In this document: positions 15,909 to 24,386 of the stretch, piece by piece | Layout of the letters: every line of letters begins with the position of its first letter | How positions within the stretch are numbered: the first letter of the stretch is position 1 | Origin: Candidatus Poseidoniaceae archaeon | GTDB taxonomy: Archaea; Thermoplasmatota; Poseidoniia; Poseidoniales; Poseidoniaceae | DNA length: 31,843 bases | Reading direction: 5' to 3' | Assembly: GCA_022451835.1 (NCBI GenBank) | Contig: JAKUNX010000002.1 | Coordinates: 1 to 31,843 of the forward strand | Program-made: the position numbers and the translations under genes | Notes under the pieces: generated by a model | Databases searched by the model: none | What the model saw: the letters and a program-made list of their open reading frames with translations, nothing else | Told to the model about the DNA's origin: nothing

Positions 15909-18512
15909 ATGGACACTACATCACTTGAAGAGTCCATGGCGGGATTTTCTGATAAATTTCGCAAGTTATCATTGGCAATAGTGATAGTAACTATGCTAAT
16001 AACGGGTGCTTTGTTGGCAAATTTAGTTTACAACCCTCCCACATTCAATACCGACTTAGATGCATTTACTCCTAATTCGGAAGAAAATTCAGCACACGAG
16101 AGGATACATCAAAACTTTCCAAACGAGTCTAGACCAATGTTCGTGAACATTGAAGTTGACGATGGCACTAATATCCTTAAAATCGAAAATATTCAATTAA
16201 TGCTTGAGCATTACGAGCAATTAAAGATTTTATCAGAAAAAACCAGCGATTCTGTTGTTGTTTGGACAACAACTCCTAGTGTTTTGCAAACAGCTTTAGA
16301 TGAAGAAGGCAATCAGACTAACCTTTCAACAATAACCGACTGGAATCAACTAATTGATTTAATCACTGATGAGGATGTAGAATGCAGACTAAGTAGTGAC
16401 GACCAATTTTTATCCGCTGCAACCTATGCGTCTTCGGCTCTACTACACAAAGATCTTGACATTAATCCAACCTGTGATTATCTCTCAACAGGTGAAGGGG
16501 ATGGTACTCCTATTGCGTCTTCGACATTATGGGTGCTTGAAATAGATCCTGAATTGACCGAAGAGGAAAGGAAATCTGTACAAATCCAATTTCGTGATTT
16601 ATTAGAAGAACTATCTGAAGAATCAACACTTGATTATGGTGTAGTATCATTGGATTTACTCTCAAGTGATATAGATGATAGAACACTCGATAATGTCACA
16701 CTTTTGGTTTTCTTAGCGTTAATTGTTGTAGTGATTTTATTAGTTTTTACATTCAGGTCTTTTAGAGATGTTACATTTCCAATTGTTGGTCTTACAAGTG
16801 CATTAATTTGGACATATGGTTTACTAAATGTAATCGGAGTGGAATTTTCTGCTCTTGAAGTTGCTGTTGCACCTCTTGTCTTAGGTTTGGGAATAGATTA
16901 TGCAATCCACTTGCAGAGGGCCAATAGCACACTTAGAGAACAATATCCTGACCCAGCAGAATCTTGGCTTAGAGCATGTGCTAAATTGTCAGTACCGCTG
17001 TCTCTAGCAGTAATAACTACTGTTGCAGCATTTTTAGCCAACATGATATCCCCTCTTCCACCATTGAAGACATTTGGTTTTGCACTTGCAATGGGTGTAG
17101 TATGTGCTTTCATAACATCCACATTAGTTGTTGGAGCATTACATGTTTTGATTGATAGTGAAAAGTATTCTAGAAAGTCTAAGCCTTTCACATTACCATC
17201 TTTAACTAATAATTTAGTGAAAGTTCAACAAAAGCAACAAGTTAGTATTTTCTTAGTAGTGGTACTTTTGTCCGGTGCTTCTGTGCTTGGTGCAGCATCA
17301 TTGGAAACTAATTTTGATTTAGGTGATTTTGTAGATTCTGAAATGGAAATAATGGATGTAAGGCAAGATCTTTCTGATAACTATGATAGCGCAGGTTGGA
17401 AACTAATCTATGTGTTATTTGAGCCAAGTGATAATCAAAACGAAATTATTGCCGATGAAGATTTACTGACCGAACTTAGAGGTTTACATGGTGATTTAGA
17501 ATCGAATCATGACGTTGTTGGAACTGATGGTACTTTCCCTTCACCGTCATATGAGGGGCCATATGTTGTATTGCGTGATGCAATTTTAAGAGATTCTAGT
17601 TTTGGTGATGTTCATAATTTAGAAGTTTTCCAAGACGGTGGCGTTTATGTCAAGGATTACAACCAAGAATGCGACCTTTCAGTTGCATTTTTATCACTTT
17701 CTAATAACGATTCAATCGCTGATGCATTAAGTGGTGAAACATGGTCTGAGCGAGTTAGAAACAGTGTTTATCTTGAAGATGGCAAAGTAATAAATCTAAG
17801 AAATGAAATTAGAGTTGAAGCAAAAACTTCAACTGAATCTGAACAAGTAGTGTTGGAATTTGAAAATATGCTTGGGGATATAGATAAGTCCGGTACTCTA
17901 AGATATAATTTAGCAGGAAATGCGAAATTGTATGTTACAGGCGATCTTGCTATGCTTCAAACAGTGCTTGATGGCTTATCGAGCTCTCAAGTAGAATCAA
18001 CTCTAATTTCCTTAGCAGTGTCCTTCTTGGTATTATTTTTGTTAACTAGAAGAATTATGCCTGCAATTGTCATTCTTTTCCCGGTAGGTATCGCTTCACT
18101 CTGGGTTGTTGGTTCTATGGCCGCAATTGGATTAAAGTGGAATGTTCTAACTGTAATGGTTACAGCACTAACATTGGGAATTGGTATAGATTATTCAATT
18201 CACATGTGGAGGCGATTTGAAGTTGAATTACAACGTAGAAACAACCATTGGGATGCTCTTAGAGCCTCTTTATCTACTACTGGTGTAGCATTATTGATGA
18301 GCGCATTAACAACTTCATTAGGCTTCATGGTATTACTGTTTTCACCAATGCCAATTATTCAGGATTTTGGATTAATTACCGCGATTACCGTAGTATTTTC
18401 ATTACTATTATCTTTGGTATTATTACCTGTTTTGATGGAATTATCTGCTCGAAGCAAAGAAGAAGATGTTATTGAGAAAGAGTTTGAACCTCAATTAGAC
18501 GATTTAGCTTGA
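15909..18512 (+). CDS. RND superfamily (MMPL/HAE3-type) exporter, second copy
   Basis: A 867-residue RND-type protein with helix 1 near residues 22-42, an outside domain, a first helix bundle containing GLGIDYAIHLQRA, a second outside domain and a second bundle containing GIGIDYSIHMWRRFEVE. Both copies keep the Asp-Tyr pair that carries protons in MmpL3, unlike the exporter at 3945-6752, which has Asp-Asp in its second copy. The cytoplasmic ends are short and charged (EEDVIEKEFEPQLDDLA). It probably exports lipid-like substrates or moves them to the envelope; substrate unknown. The ATG at 15909 is preferred to a TTG six bases upstream; AATTATATT (about 15859-15867) is a likely promoter element. 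The end overlaps DUF2240 by nine bases. Confidence 0.88.
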   Translation: MDTTSLEESMAGFSDKFRKLSLAIVIVTMLITGALLANLVYNPPTFNTDLDAFTPNSEENSAHERIHQNFPNESRPMFVNIEVDDGTNILKIENIQLMLEHYEQLKILSEKTSDSVVVWTTTPSVLQTALDEEGNQTNLSTITDWNQLIDLITDEDVECRLSSDDQFLSAATYASSALLHKDLDINPTCDYLSTGEGDGTPIASSTLWVLEIDPELTEEERKSVQIQFRDLLEELSEESTLDYGVVSLDLLSSDIDDRTLDNVTLLVFLALIVVVILLVFTFRSFRDVTFPIVGLTSALIWTYGLLNVIGVEFSALEVAVAPLVLGLGIDYAIHLQRANSTLREQYPDPAESWLRACAKLSVPLSLAVITTVAAFLANMISPLPPLKTFGFALAMGVVCAFITSTLVVGALHVLIDSEKYSRKSKPFTLPSLTNNLVKVQQKQQVSIFLVVVLLSGASVLGAASLETNFDLGDFVDSEMEIMDVRQDLSDNYDSAGWKLIYVLFEPSDNQNEIIADEDLLTELRGLHGDLESNHDVVGTDGTFPSPSYEGPYVVLRDAILRDSSFGDVHNLEVFQDGGVYVKDYNQECDLSVAFLSLSNNDSIADALSGETWSERVRNSVYLEDGKVINLRNEIRVEAKTSTESEQVVLEFENMLGDIDKSGTLRYNLAGNAKLYVTGDLAMLQTVLDGLSSSQVESTLISLAVSFLVLFLLTRRIMPAIVILFPVGIASLWVVGSMAAIGLKWNVLTVMVTALTLGIGIDYSIHMWRRFEVELQRRNNHWDALRASLSTTGVALLMSALTTSLGFMVLLFSPMPIIQDFGLITAITVVFSLLLSLVLLPVLMELSARSKEEDVIEKEFEPQLDDLA

Positions 18513-19076
18513 CAACGCAGTAATAATTTGCTCCATCTCAAGATTTTGTTCTCTTGCAATCAATGCTAAACATAACCAATTTGATGCGTAGTTCAATGCT
18601 TTTTGTTTTCGTTCAGTTCTACGTTCTATCTCATCAAGTGGTATCTTAGATTGTCTAGCAATATATTTCTTCAATCTATTAGCAAGTTTTTCTCTTGGGT
18701 CAAGATTGCTGGCAGGTTTTGGATTATTTTTTCCCTTAACAAGTTCGACCTTAGAATCCTTCTGGGGTATTTTTGGTTCTTCAACAGTTTCTTGTTTTTC
18801 AAAGTCAACTGGTTGAAGCAATCTAGAAGGTCTTGGAAACCAACCGATGGGAGTTGTTACACTCTTGGTGTCAAATGCTGGTGAAAGTTTGTCTCTGCCG
18901 CCAGTAAGCCAACCTTTGTCAATAAAATTACTGACTGCTGTTTCAGCCTCTTCAGGAGACAACCACTCCATATCAAAAGATAGTATTCGCTCCAAATCAA
19001 GATCAGAAATACTGTCAAATCCTCTGAAGCATAGAGAAATTACACGACGAACATCATCAAAGTTCTCATCCGTCAT
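18504..19076 (-). CDS. DUF2240 family protein
   Basis: A 190-residue archaeal protein. The N-terminal part (residues 1-90) has the DUF2240 look: an acidic start, DLERILSFDMEWLSPEEAETAVSNFIDKGWL, then a PxF/GWFPRPSRLL segment. This resembles a winged-helix-like unit. A charged linker follows (about 95-130), then a helical C-terminal domain (REKLANRLKKYIARQSKIPLDEIERR...ALNYASNWLCLALIAREQNLEMEQIITAL). The family is confined to archaea and has no known function; DNA binding has been suggested only by fold resemblance. It is probably cytoplasmic. Its 3' end overlaps the exporter by nine bases. Family assignment is from memory of the pattern. Confidence 0.75.
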   Translation of the reverse strand: MTDENFDDVRRVISLCFRGFDSISDLDLERILSFDMEWLSPEEAETAVSNFIDKGWLTGGRDKLSPAFDTKSVTTPIGWFPRPSRLLQPVDFEKQETVEEPKIPQKDSKVELVKGKNNPKPASNLDPREKLANRLKKYIARQSKIPLDEIERRTERKQKALNYASNWLCLALIAREQNLEMEQIITALSS

Positions 19077-19185
19077 GTTATTTGAGAGTAGAGTTTTTCT
19101 TTTGAATCTAATTGTTTGTTAAATTTATTTTAATCAATAGCTTCATTGCTTTGCGCTTCTTCCGCGGCTTATCGGGGCGTTAGTA

Positions 19186-20475
19186 TTGAGTAGGGAATAT
19201 ATTGCTAGAGACCCTAGAACAGGCAAACCTCTCAATGTTACAAAATCCAGGTCGAAAAAGCAGTATATTGAATCTCCAGAAGGCCCTTGGTTAGCAATTA
19301 AAGATTCGGATATCATTCCGTTAGCCAACGGTGAGATTCCAGGTTATGAAGTTTCTTGGCGCTCCAAGAGTTACAGTTTAAGCAGAGAAGATGGCATTCT
19401 TGGTTTGACTAGAATAAAAGGTTCGAAGGCAATCGAAGCCCACAACAGTTTATTGATGGCTCTTGAGCATGAGAAGGCAAGTGTGCGCGTCTCTGCCCTC
19501 AAAGCACTTCCAGAGGTTGCAACTCAAAAATCCGATGAATTGTTTGATTGGCTTTCTGTTTTACTTGATGATGAGGATTTATCAGTCCGCCAAGCAGCAA
19601 GCGAGGCACTTTCAATTTCAGCACCAGTGTTTCCATCCGGTGTTGATATTATCATTCATAATGAATTACGTTCATTCGAGCCTAATAGAAGCAAACTTGC
19701 TTTCAAAGGATTAGAATTACTTTGTGAGGCATGGCCTGAGGTTGCTTGTGACCATATAGATGAATTATTTTTGGAAACAGATGCTGATTTAAGATTAAAG
19801 GGTGCTAAGTTATTAGGAAAGGTATTGGTTAAAGCAGGTCACATAGGATGGGATTTGGTTTCATGGGCATTGAATGATGATGATCCTAGGGTTCGTCGAG
19901 CTGCAGCAAAGACTTTGCCAAGGTTAGCCAAAATTGATACTAGGATAGCGACAATTTTCTCTGAAAGAGCATTGTCAGATAGTGATTCTCAGGTTAGAAT
20001 TAGTGCAGTAAAGTCAATACGTTCACTTGACAAAGATAGTGGAAGGGCTAGAGAATTGATTCTGAAAGGCGCTTCTTCTAAGGATAATGCAGTTCGTCGA
20101 GCATGTATTGATATGTTACCAATCCTTTATGGCGAAGAGGTGCTAAGAGGCATTGCAATTGACTTATTAAAGTCAGAGACTGATAAACAACTAATCAAAA
20201 CCTTGACAGATTATGCTACTGATGATTCTATAGAAGGTTCTGAAGCACAAAAGAATCGTTTTCTTGCTCCTGCTCCTGCAGTTCCCAAATTGGATCGGGA
20301 GGTTGCTGAAGCATCAGGCAAAAGCATTGGATTAGAACCCTTAATACCAGATAAATCAAAACAAGAAGACGATTTAGTAGAGAAAAAACAACCATTGAAG
20401 CAGACAAAGGTTACTGATCTGTATCGTAGCGTATCGCAAGATGATATGATGGGATATGACGATGATGAGTACTGA
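19186..20475 (+). CDS. HEAT-repeat protein
   Basis: A 429-residue protein. The first roughly 85 residues are basic and strand-rich (MSREYIARDPRTGKPLNVTKSRSKKQYI...). About six HEAT-like helical repeats follow, each with the D/SxxVRxxAxxxL pattern: HEKASVRVSALKALPEV, DEDLSVRQAASEALS, DADLRLKGAKLLGKV, DDDPRVRRAAAKTLPRL, DSDSQVRISAVKSIRSL, SKDNAVRRACIDMLPIL. A disordered Pro/Lys/Glu tail ends in the acidic MMGYDDDEY. HEAT arrays are protein-binding scaffolds; the partner is unknown. The start is TTG at 19186, with GGGGCG (19174-19179) upstream; no ATG lies nearby in frame. The gap after it holds a conserved leader and the 71-residue gene. Confidence 0.82.
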   Translation: MSREYIARDPRTGKPLNVTKSRSKKQYIESPEGPWLAIKDSDIIPLANGEIPGYEVSWRSKSYSLSREDGILGLTRIKGSKAIEAHNSLLMALEHEKASVRVSALKALPEVATQKSDELFDWLSVLLDDEDLSVRQAASEALSISAPVFPSGVDIIIHNELRSFEPNRSKLAFKGLELLCEAWPEVACDHIDELFLETDADLRLKGAKLLGKVLVKAGHIGWDLVSWALNDDDPRVRRAAAKTLPRLAKIDTRIATIFSERALSDSDSQVRISAVKSIRSLDKDSGRARELILKGASSKDNAVRRACIDMLPILYGEEVLRGIAIDLLKSETDKQLIKTLTDYATDDSIEGSEAQKNRFLAPAPAVPKLDREVAEASGKSIGLEPLIPDKSKQEDDLVEKKQPLKQTKVTDLYRSVSQDDMMGYDDDEY

Positions 20476-20503
20476 ATGAATGTATTATTATGTCGGCATT
20501 GTT

Positions 20504-20544
20504 AAGAAGGGGCCGTCGTTGGCCAACCTGCTTATGGTGTAGTT
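20504..20544 (+). promoter_or_regulatory. conserved 5' leader, copy 2
   Basis: This matches the leader at 13620-13661: AAGAAGGG, TCGT, GGC and the 3' block GGTGTAGTT running straight into ATGAGTGA, at the same spacing within one base. The middle contains the 10-bp palindrome GTTGGCCAAC (20517-20526) where copy 1 has a CAGG/CCTG hairpin. TATTATTA at 20483-20490 is a likely TATA-like box about 25 bases upstream. Confidence 0.45.
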
Positions 20545-20760
20545 ATGAGTGATGCACAGTTCAATGATAAGGCTGAACAATTTGACAGACTTTGGGATGG
20601 AATTACTCCAAAAGGAGTTAACAGGAACAAGGCTTTGAAGTTTAGACAATATATTTTAGAGCACGTACGTCAAACTCGTAGACCACTGAACAGAGAAAAT
20701 GCCCGCAAATATTGGATGGGTATTTTACAACAAGAAATCGCTGAGCAAGACAATTTCTAA
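20545..20760 (+). CDS. hypothetical 71-residue protein
   Basis: Not recognised. The sequence is helix-rich, charged and soluble: MSDAQFNDKAEQFDRLWDGITPKGVNRNKALKFRQYILEHV... then RRPLNRENARKYWMGILQQEIAEQDNF. Lys/Arg and aromatic residues alternate, so an RNA- or ribosome-binding role is possible but unsupported. It has no cysteine or membrane segment. Its leader is shared with the zinc-finger/aEF-1beta gene pair, which suggests co-regulation with translation genes. It lies 60 bases upstream of the DEAD-box helicase, with a hairpin between. Confidence 0.68.
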   Translation: MSDAQFNDKAEQFDRLWDGITPKGVNRNKALKFRQYILEHVRQTRRPLNRENARKYWMGILQQEIAEQDNF

Positions 20761-20769
20761 ATTCATGTG

Positions 20770-20792
20770 AGGTCACCAACGCCCGGTGACCT
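20770..20792. promoter_or_regulatory. perfect 8-bp stem with 7-nt loop in front of the helicase gene
   Basis: AGGTCACC (20770-20777) pairs with GGTGACCT (20785-20792) around the loop AACGCCC. It lies nine bases past the stop of the 71-residue gene and about 29 bases before the helicase ATG. TATTATGTA follows directly. The helicase ribosome-binding site GGAGGTGA is at 20809-20816. Either a terminator-like structure for the upstream gene or a leader element of the helicase message; no T-run follows. Confidence 0.45.
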
Positions 20793-20820
20793 ATTATGTA
20801 CCTAGGGCGGAGGTGAAAGA

Positions 20821-22236
20821 ATGTTCACAAAGCAACGATTCGACAATTGGGAGTTAAAACAATCTACCCTAACAGGTATTGAAAGCCTTGGATGGGAACA
20901 TACAACAACAGTCCAAAGAGACACTATTCCACTTGCTCTTGCTGGCCATGATGTCATTGGGCAAGCAAGGACAGGTTCTGGAAAAACAGGCGCATTTGGT
21001 GTTCCAATAATTGAGGCATGCCAACCAACTGGTAATCTTCAAGCATTGATTCTAGCACCAACTAGAGAGTTAGCAAATCAAGTGTCAGTCGAAATGAACA
21101 ATATTCAGGGTGATTCAGGACTTAAAATTGCCACTGTATATGGTGGCACTGATTTGGAAAAACAGGCACGCCAATTAGCTGAAGGTGTTGATATTATTGT
21201 TGGGACTCCAGGTCGAGTGATGGATATGACTAAGCGTAATTTTATTGATTTATCAAGTCCAACAATTTTTTGTCTTGATGAAGCTGATAGAATGCTAGAC
21301 ATGGGATTTTTCCCTGATATCACTTGGGTAATTGAGAGAATGTCATCTCGAGAACAAACTTTGTTATTCTCTGCCACATTCCCACAAGAGATTCTAGACG
21401 CAGCATACGAATTTATGCATGAACCCGATTTTGTCTTAACAAACTCGGAAGAGTTAGATATTCCGCCAATTAAGATGTACAGTATTAACGTTGGAAGAGC
21501 AAATAAATTGTGGGCTTTGTCAAGGCTTTTAGCGAATGCTAGTGAAGAAGATCAAACAATTGTTTTCTGTAATACCAAAAGAATGGTTGATCTTGCGGTC
21601 CAAAAGTTATCAAGAACCGGAATTGAAGTAAATGGCCTTCATGGAGATTTGTCACAAAATCAGCGTGAAAAGATTTTGAATTTGTTTAAGTCTGGTGAAA
21701 TTAAAACCATTATTGCTACTGATGTTGCGGCAAGAGGAATTGATGTAGATGGGATTACTTTGGTAGTAAACTATGATATTCCAGATGACATGGACAGTTT
21801 TATTCATCGAATTGGCAGAACGGGTAGAATTGGTAGAGAAGGGCAAGCATGGAGTTTGGTCTCTAAGAACGATGCAGGACAATTATCACGAATAATTGCT
21901 ACATACGGATTAGAAATATCACCTACAGAGGTTCCAAATTTGCCTGAAGGGGTACAAAAAGATTCAATATCTTACAAAGATGATTTCATGGAATCGGCTG
22001 ATGTTTTCGGATTTGTACCTATCAAACTAACATCTGATACAGGAATTAATTTGTCTGGACGAATTATATCTCAGTGGCTTGCAGAAAAAATGCGCTGTGA
22101 TGAATTAGCAATAGGACAAATTGAGTTTGAGAATGATTATGCAGTTGTAAATGTTCATTCATCAAAAGTTTCACTAGCATTGAAGGCTATTGAAAAGTAT
22201 GAAATTAACGGACTTAAAATGTCAGCTAAAGTGTGA
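20821..22236 (+). CDS. DEAD-box ATP-dependent RNA helicase with DbpA-type RNA-binding tail
   Basis: A 471-residue helicase with all core motifs in order: Q-motif (Gln32), ARTGSGKT (49-56), PTRELANQ, GGTDLEKQ, GTPGRVMD, DEAD (154-157), SATF (185-188), VFCNTKRMVD, ATDVAARGIDV and HRIGRTGRIGREG (about 330-342). Residues from about 394 form an approximately 75-residue domain (GFVPIKLTSDTGINLSGRIISQWLAEKM...) like the RNA-binding DbpA domain at the end of bacterial DeaD/DbpA helicases. It unwinds RNA duplexes, probably in ribosome assembly or cold adaptation. GGAGGTGA four bases before the ATG is the strongest ribosome-binding site in the window. The overall look is bacterial, suggesting old transfer. 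It ends directly against the convergent archaeosortase gene. Confidence 0.95.
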   Translation: MFTKQRFDNWELKQSTLTGIESLGWEHTTTVQRDTIPLALAGHDVIGQARTGSGKTGAFGVPIIEACQPTGNLQALILAPTRELANQVSVEMNNIQGDSGLKIATVYGGTDLEKQARQLAEGVDIIVGTPGRVMDMTKRNFIDLSSPTIFCLDEADRMLDMGFFPDITWVIERMSSREQTLLFSATFPQEILDAAYEFMHEPDFVLTNSEELDIPPIKMYSINVGRANKLWALSRLLANASEEDQTIVFCNTKRMVDLAVQKLSRTGIEVNGLHGDLSQNQREKILNLFKSGEIKTIIATDVAARGIDVDGITLVVNYDIPDDMDSFIHRIGRTGRIGREGQAWSLVSKNDAGQLSRIIATYGLEISPTEVPNLPEGVQKDSISYKDDFMESADVFGFVPIKLTSDTGINLSGRIISQWLAEKMRCDELAIGQIEFENDYAVVNVHSSKVSLALKAIEKYEINGLKMSAKV

Positions 22237-23199
22237 CTACTCTGATTCAGATAAAGCGCTTTCTTTGTCTGATGTATCACGCTTATCAATTTTAATGGCC
22301 ACTCCTGCAGCAATCAGTAGTCCAATAAAAGCCATCGACCATGCAGTATTGATTGCATTATCCCATGTATTTTGAGCCGCCATACATTGATTAGTAGAAA
22401 TACTAGAAAAAGAGCAGAAGTCTAAAGTTTCTTTTGCTTGCATTGCTTCCTCATTGTTAGTGACAGAATACGCTGATGAGATTAGCATTAGCAATACAAA
22501 TCCTAAGATTGCATAGTGAACTTTACTCCATGATTTTCTGAAAGAAACATGGTATTTTTCATTACTTGAATCAATTGTTGTTGAAGTTCCTCTAACTTTT
22601 AAGAACCAAATCAACCACATTACTACCAATACTAACAAAAATCCCCAGTTGTAAATTGCTTCATGATATTGCCAAACGGGATTAAGACAACTTGGGTTGT
22701 TAGGATCAAGTGAGCAAGAGTCAACAGCAATCGGATAAAATGCTACCAGTCTTACTATATTGAGGACATACACTATTCCACACATTACAGCAATAGAGCG
22801 GAATTTAACTTTTTGTGAAACTCCATCAGTCATAATTATCAACGTTGAGATGAATAACATTTCATGTACTCCTGCACATTCATCGGAAACGTACAATGCT
22901 ACTGTGTCTGAAAATCCAGGGAAAATCTCATTATGCAAGTTTACTTGAATCATCCAGCCATTATTTGTTGTTAGTGTTGCAGTCCCCTCACCATAGATTA
23001 GATTAGTTAATTCACTCCATATCCATGCTTCACTAATTTGAATTGGTACTAGTGTGTTAGAAGGTTGTGTGATAAACCAGTATATTGCCTCAATAAATAA
23101 CAATGCTAGGGGAATTTTGAGATAAGACTTTGATAATTCTAGCACTTCACCCCAAGACATATCTTGAGACTTAATATCTCTCGAAGCGGTCTTGGTCAT
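22237..23199 (-). CDS. archaeosortase/exosortase family protein
   Basis: A 320-residue polytopic membrane protein with the exosortase triad: Cys108 in SDECAGVHEMLFIS, Arg150 in VYVLNIVRLVAFYP and His179 in WQYHEAIYNWG. Known role: transpeptidase-like enzymes that cleave or lipid-anchor surface proteins carrying a C-terminal motif, helix and basic cluster. The C-terminal part adds two more helices and a charged tail. The start is the ATG at 23199; GGAG (23204-23207, minus strand) lies five bases before it, whereas the longer in-frame extension to 23301 has no such site and would run through the TusA promoter. Candidate substrates in the window are the C-terminally anchored proteins at 24387-26762 and 11410-12366, though neither shows a clear PGF-CTERM motif. 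The archaeosortase subtype is not determined. Confidence 0.86.
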   Translation of the reverse strand: MTKTASRDIKSQDMSWGEVLELSKSYLKIPLALLFIEAIYWFITQPSNTLVPIQISEAWIWSELTNLIYGEGTATLTTNNGWMIQVNLHNEIFPGFSDTVALYVSDECAGVHEMLFISTLIIMTDGVSQKVKFRSIAVMCGIVYVLNIVRLVAFYPIAVDSCSLDPNNPSCLNPVWQYHEAIYNWGFLLVLVVMWLIWFLKVRGTSTTIDSSNEKYHVSFRKSWSKVHYAILGFVLLMLISSAYSVTNNEEAMQAKETLDFCSFSSISTNQCMAAQNTWDNAINTAWSMAFIGLLIAAGVAIKIDKRDTSDKESALSESE

Positions 23200-23300
23200 G
23201 ATACTCCGTGGGGGTCTATACACATGAATATGCGGTATGCTTAATATTGGTAAATCGGATTGTTTGTATATCAACAGGTTTTGGTTATATTGATACGGCA

Positions 23301-23552
23301 ATGGCTAGTGACGGATTACAACATAAACTAACTCATCATCTTGATGTTTTAGGATTCTTTTGTCCTGTGCCATTAAATGAGACAAAAAAGGCTCTAAAAT
23401 CACTTTCAACTGGAGACATAATTGGTGTAAAATCTGATGATCCAGAAACTTTGCATGATATTCCGATGTATTTGGGGCGAACAGAACATTTACTAAGAGA
23501 AGTAGTTCATGAATCCGGTGAATATTTTTTCATAATTGAGGTGAATAAATGA
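23301..23552 (+). CDS. tusA: TusA/SirA-family sulfur carrier protein
   Basis: An 83-residue protein. LDVLGFFCPVPLNETKKALKSL holds the CPxP motif (Cys21), followed by GDIIGVKSDDPETLHDIPMYLGRTEH and a closing strand EYFFIIEV. Length and order match the two-layer TusA fold, whose cysteine carries persulfide sulfur in tRNA thiolation and other sulfur-transfer routes. The ATG at 23301 gives standard TusA length; an open frame extends to 23208, but that stretch is untypical and overlaps the archaeosortase promoter. GTATATC (23264-23270) is a likely TATA-like box. The stop overlaps the ribA start by four bases, so the two are translated together. Which sulfur donor or acceptor it serves cannot be read here. 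Confidence 0.85.
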   Translation: MASDGLQHKLTHHLDVLGFFCPVPLNETKKALKSLSTGDIIGVKSDDPETLHDIPMYLGRTEHLLREVVHESGEYFFIIEVNK

Positions 23553-24181
23553 CTGATGTAAATGAGATAACTGAAAATCATTCCAATATTCCAAGTATGG
23601 CAAAACTTCCTACAACATTTGGTGAATTTGTAATTAGAGTTTTTCATGAAAAATCTACAGGTTTTGATCATGTCGCATTAACACTTGGAGATATGCAAGG
23701 ACCAGACCCAGTCTTAATTAGAGTTCATTCTGAATGTTTGACTGGCGATGCTTTCGGCAGCCTTAGGTGTGATTGTGGTCCACAATTACATGCAGCTTTA
23801 GATGCTATTAGAGACAAGGGCTGGGGATGCTTATTATACCTAAGGCAAGAAGGTAGAGGAATTGGTCTTCACGCTAAAATTCAAGCATATCATCTCCAGG
23901 ATAAGGGCGCAGATACATTAGATGCAAATCTTATGCTTGGCTATCCGGGTGACGCTAGAGATTACCAGATTGCTGCTAATATGCTAAAAAGTTTAGAAAT
24001 TGAAAAGGTTACACTCTTGACCAACAATCCAAACAAGATTGAGCAATTGAGATCATATGGCATTGATGTAGTTAATCGAGAAAACCTTGTAGTTGGTGTT
24101 AGTGACTCAAATAGATCTTACCTAGAAACAAAAGTAGAACGTATGGGTCATTCAATAGATAAAAATGAACTTAAGGATTAG
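23549..24181 (+). CDS. ribA: GTP cyclohydrolase II
   Basis: A 210-residue enzyme that opens GTP to 2,5-diamino-6-ribosylamino-4(3H)-pyrimidinone phosphate, the first step of riboflavin synthesis. The zinc-binding cysteines are in HSECLTGDAFGSLRCDCG (Cys63, Cys74, Cys76). The catalytic region is YLRQEGRGIGLHAKIQAYHLQDKGADTLDAN, and the GTP-binding LLTNNPNKIEQL is intact. It is stand-alone, not fused to RibB. Many archaea use the unrelated ArfA instead; a RibA of this type is known in several Thermoplasmatota and bacteria. It is coupled to tusA by a four-base overlap. It ends one base before the 3' end of the convergent tRNA-His gene. Confidence 0.95.
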   Translation: MTDVNEITENHSNIPSMAKLPTTFGEFVIRVFHEKSTGFDHVALTLGDMQGPDPVLIRVHSECLTGDAFGSLRCDCGPQLHAALDAIRDKGWGCLLYLRQEGRGIGLHAKIQAYHLQDKGADTLDANLMLGYPGDARDYQIAANMLKSLEIEKVTLLTNNPNKIEQLRSYGIDVVNRENLVVGVSDSNRSYLETKVERMGHSIDKNELKD

Positions 24182-24182
24182 A

Positions 24183-24258
24183 TGGGGCCGTGGCCGGGAA
24201 TTGAACCCGGGCTGGGGGAACCACAATCCCCCGTGCTAACCCCTACACCACCACAGCC
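24183..24258 (-). tRNA. tRNA-His (anticodon GUG)
   Basis: A full cloverleaf is readable on the minus strand: acceptor GCTGTGG/CCACGGC with one G-U pair, D-stem GTGT/GCAC, anticodon stem GGGGA/TCCCC with loop TTGTGGT (GTG at 34-36), a four-base variable loop, and T-stem CCGGG/CCCGG with loop TTCAATT. The genome encodes the extra G at -1 opposite C73, the identity element of HisRS, and also encodes the 3' CCA (24183-24185). There is no intron. It lies tail to tail with ribA. Confidence 0.97.
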
Positions 24259-24386
24259 ATCTAGAGTAGTTCGTCGTAAATTGTATGGTATTTCAATAAT
24301 CCGATTCTTAATTAACAATCTCAAATTAAACATTTGTTGAACTATTCACCCTGTATTTCTTTAGTACATAGCCACTACCACTAATC

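Noticed and set aside
23208..23300. N-terminal extension of TusA (31 residues)
   Set aside because: TusA proteins are about 81 residues; the extension has no family resemblance, overlaps the archaeosortase promoter and lies upstream of the likely TATA-like box.
23200..23301. N-terminal extension of the archaeosortase to 23301
   Set aside because: The ATG at 23199 has a well-placed GGAG; the extension is polar, overlaps the TusA start and removes the intergenic promoter for both genes.
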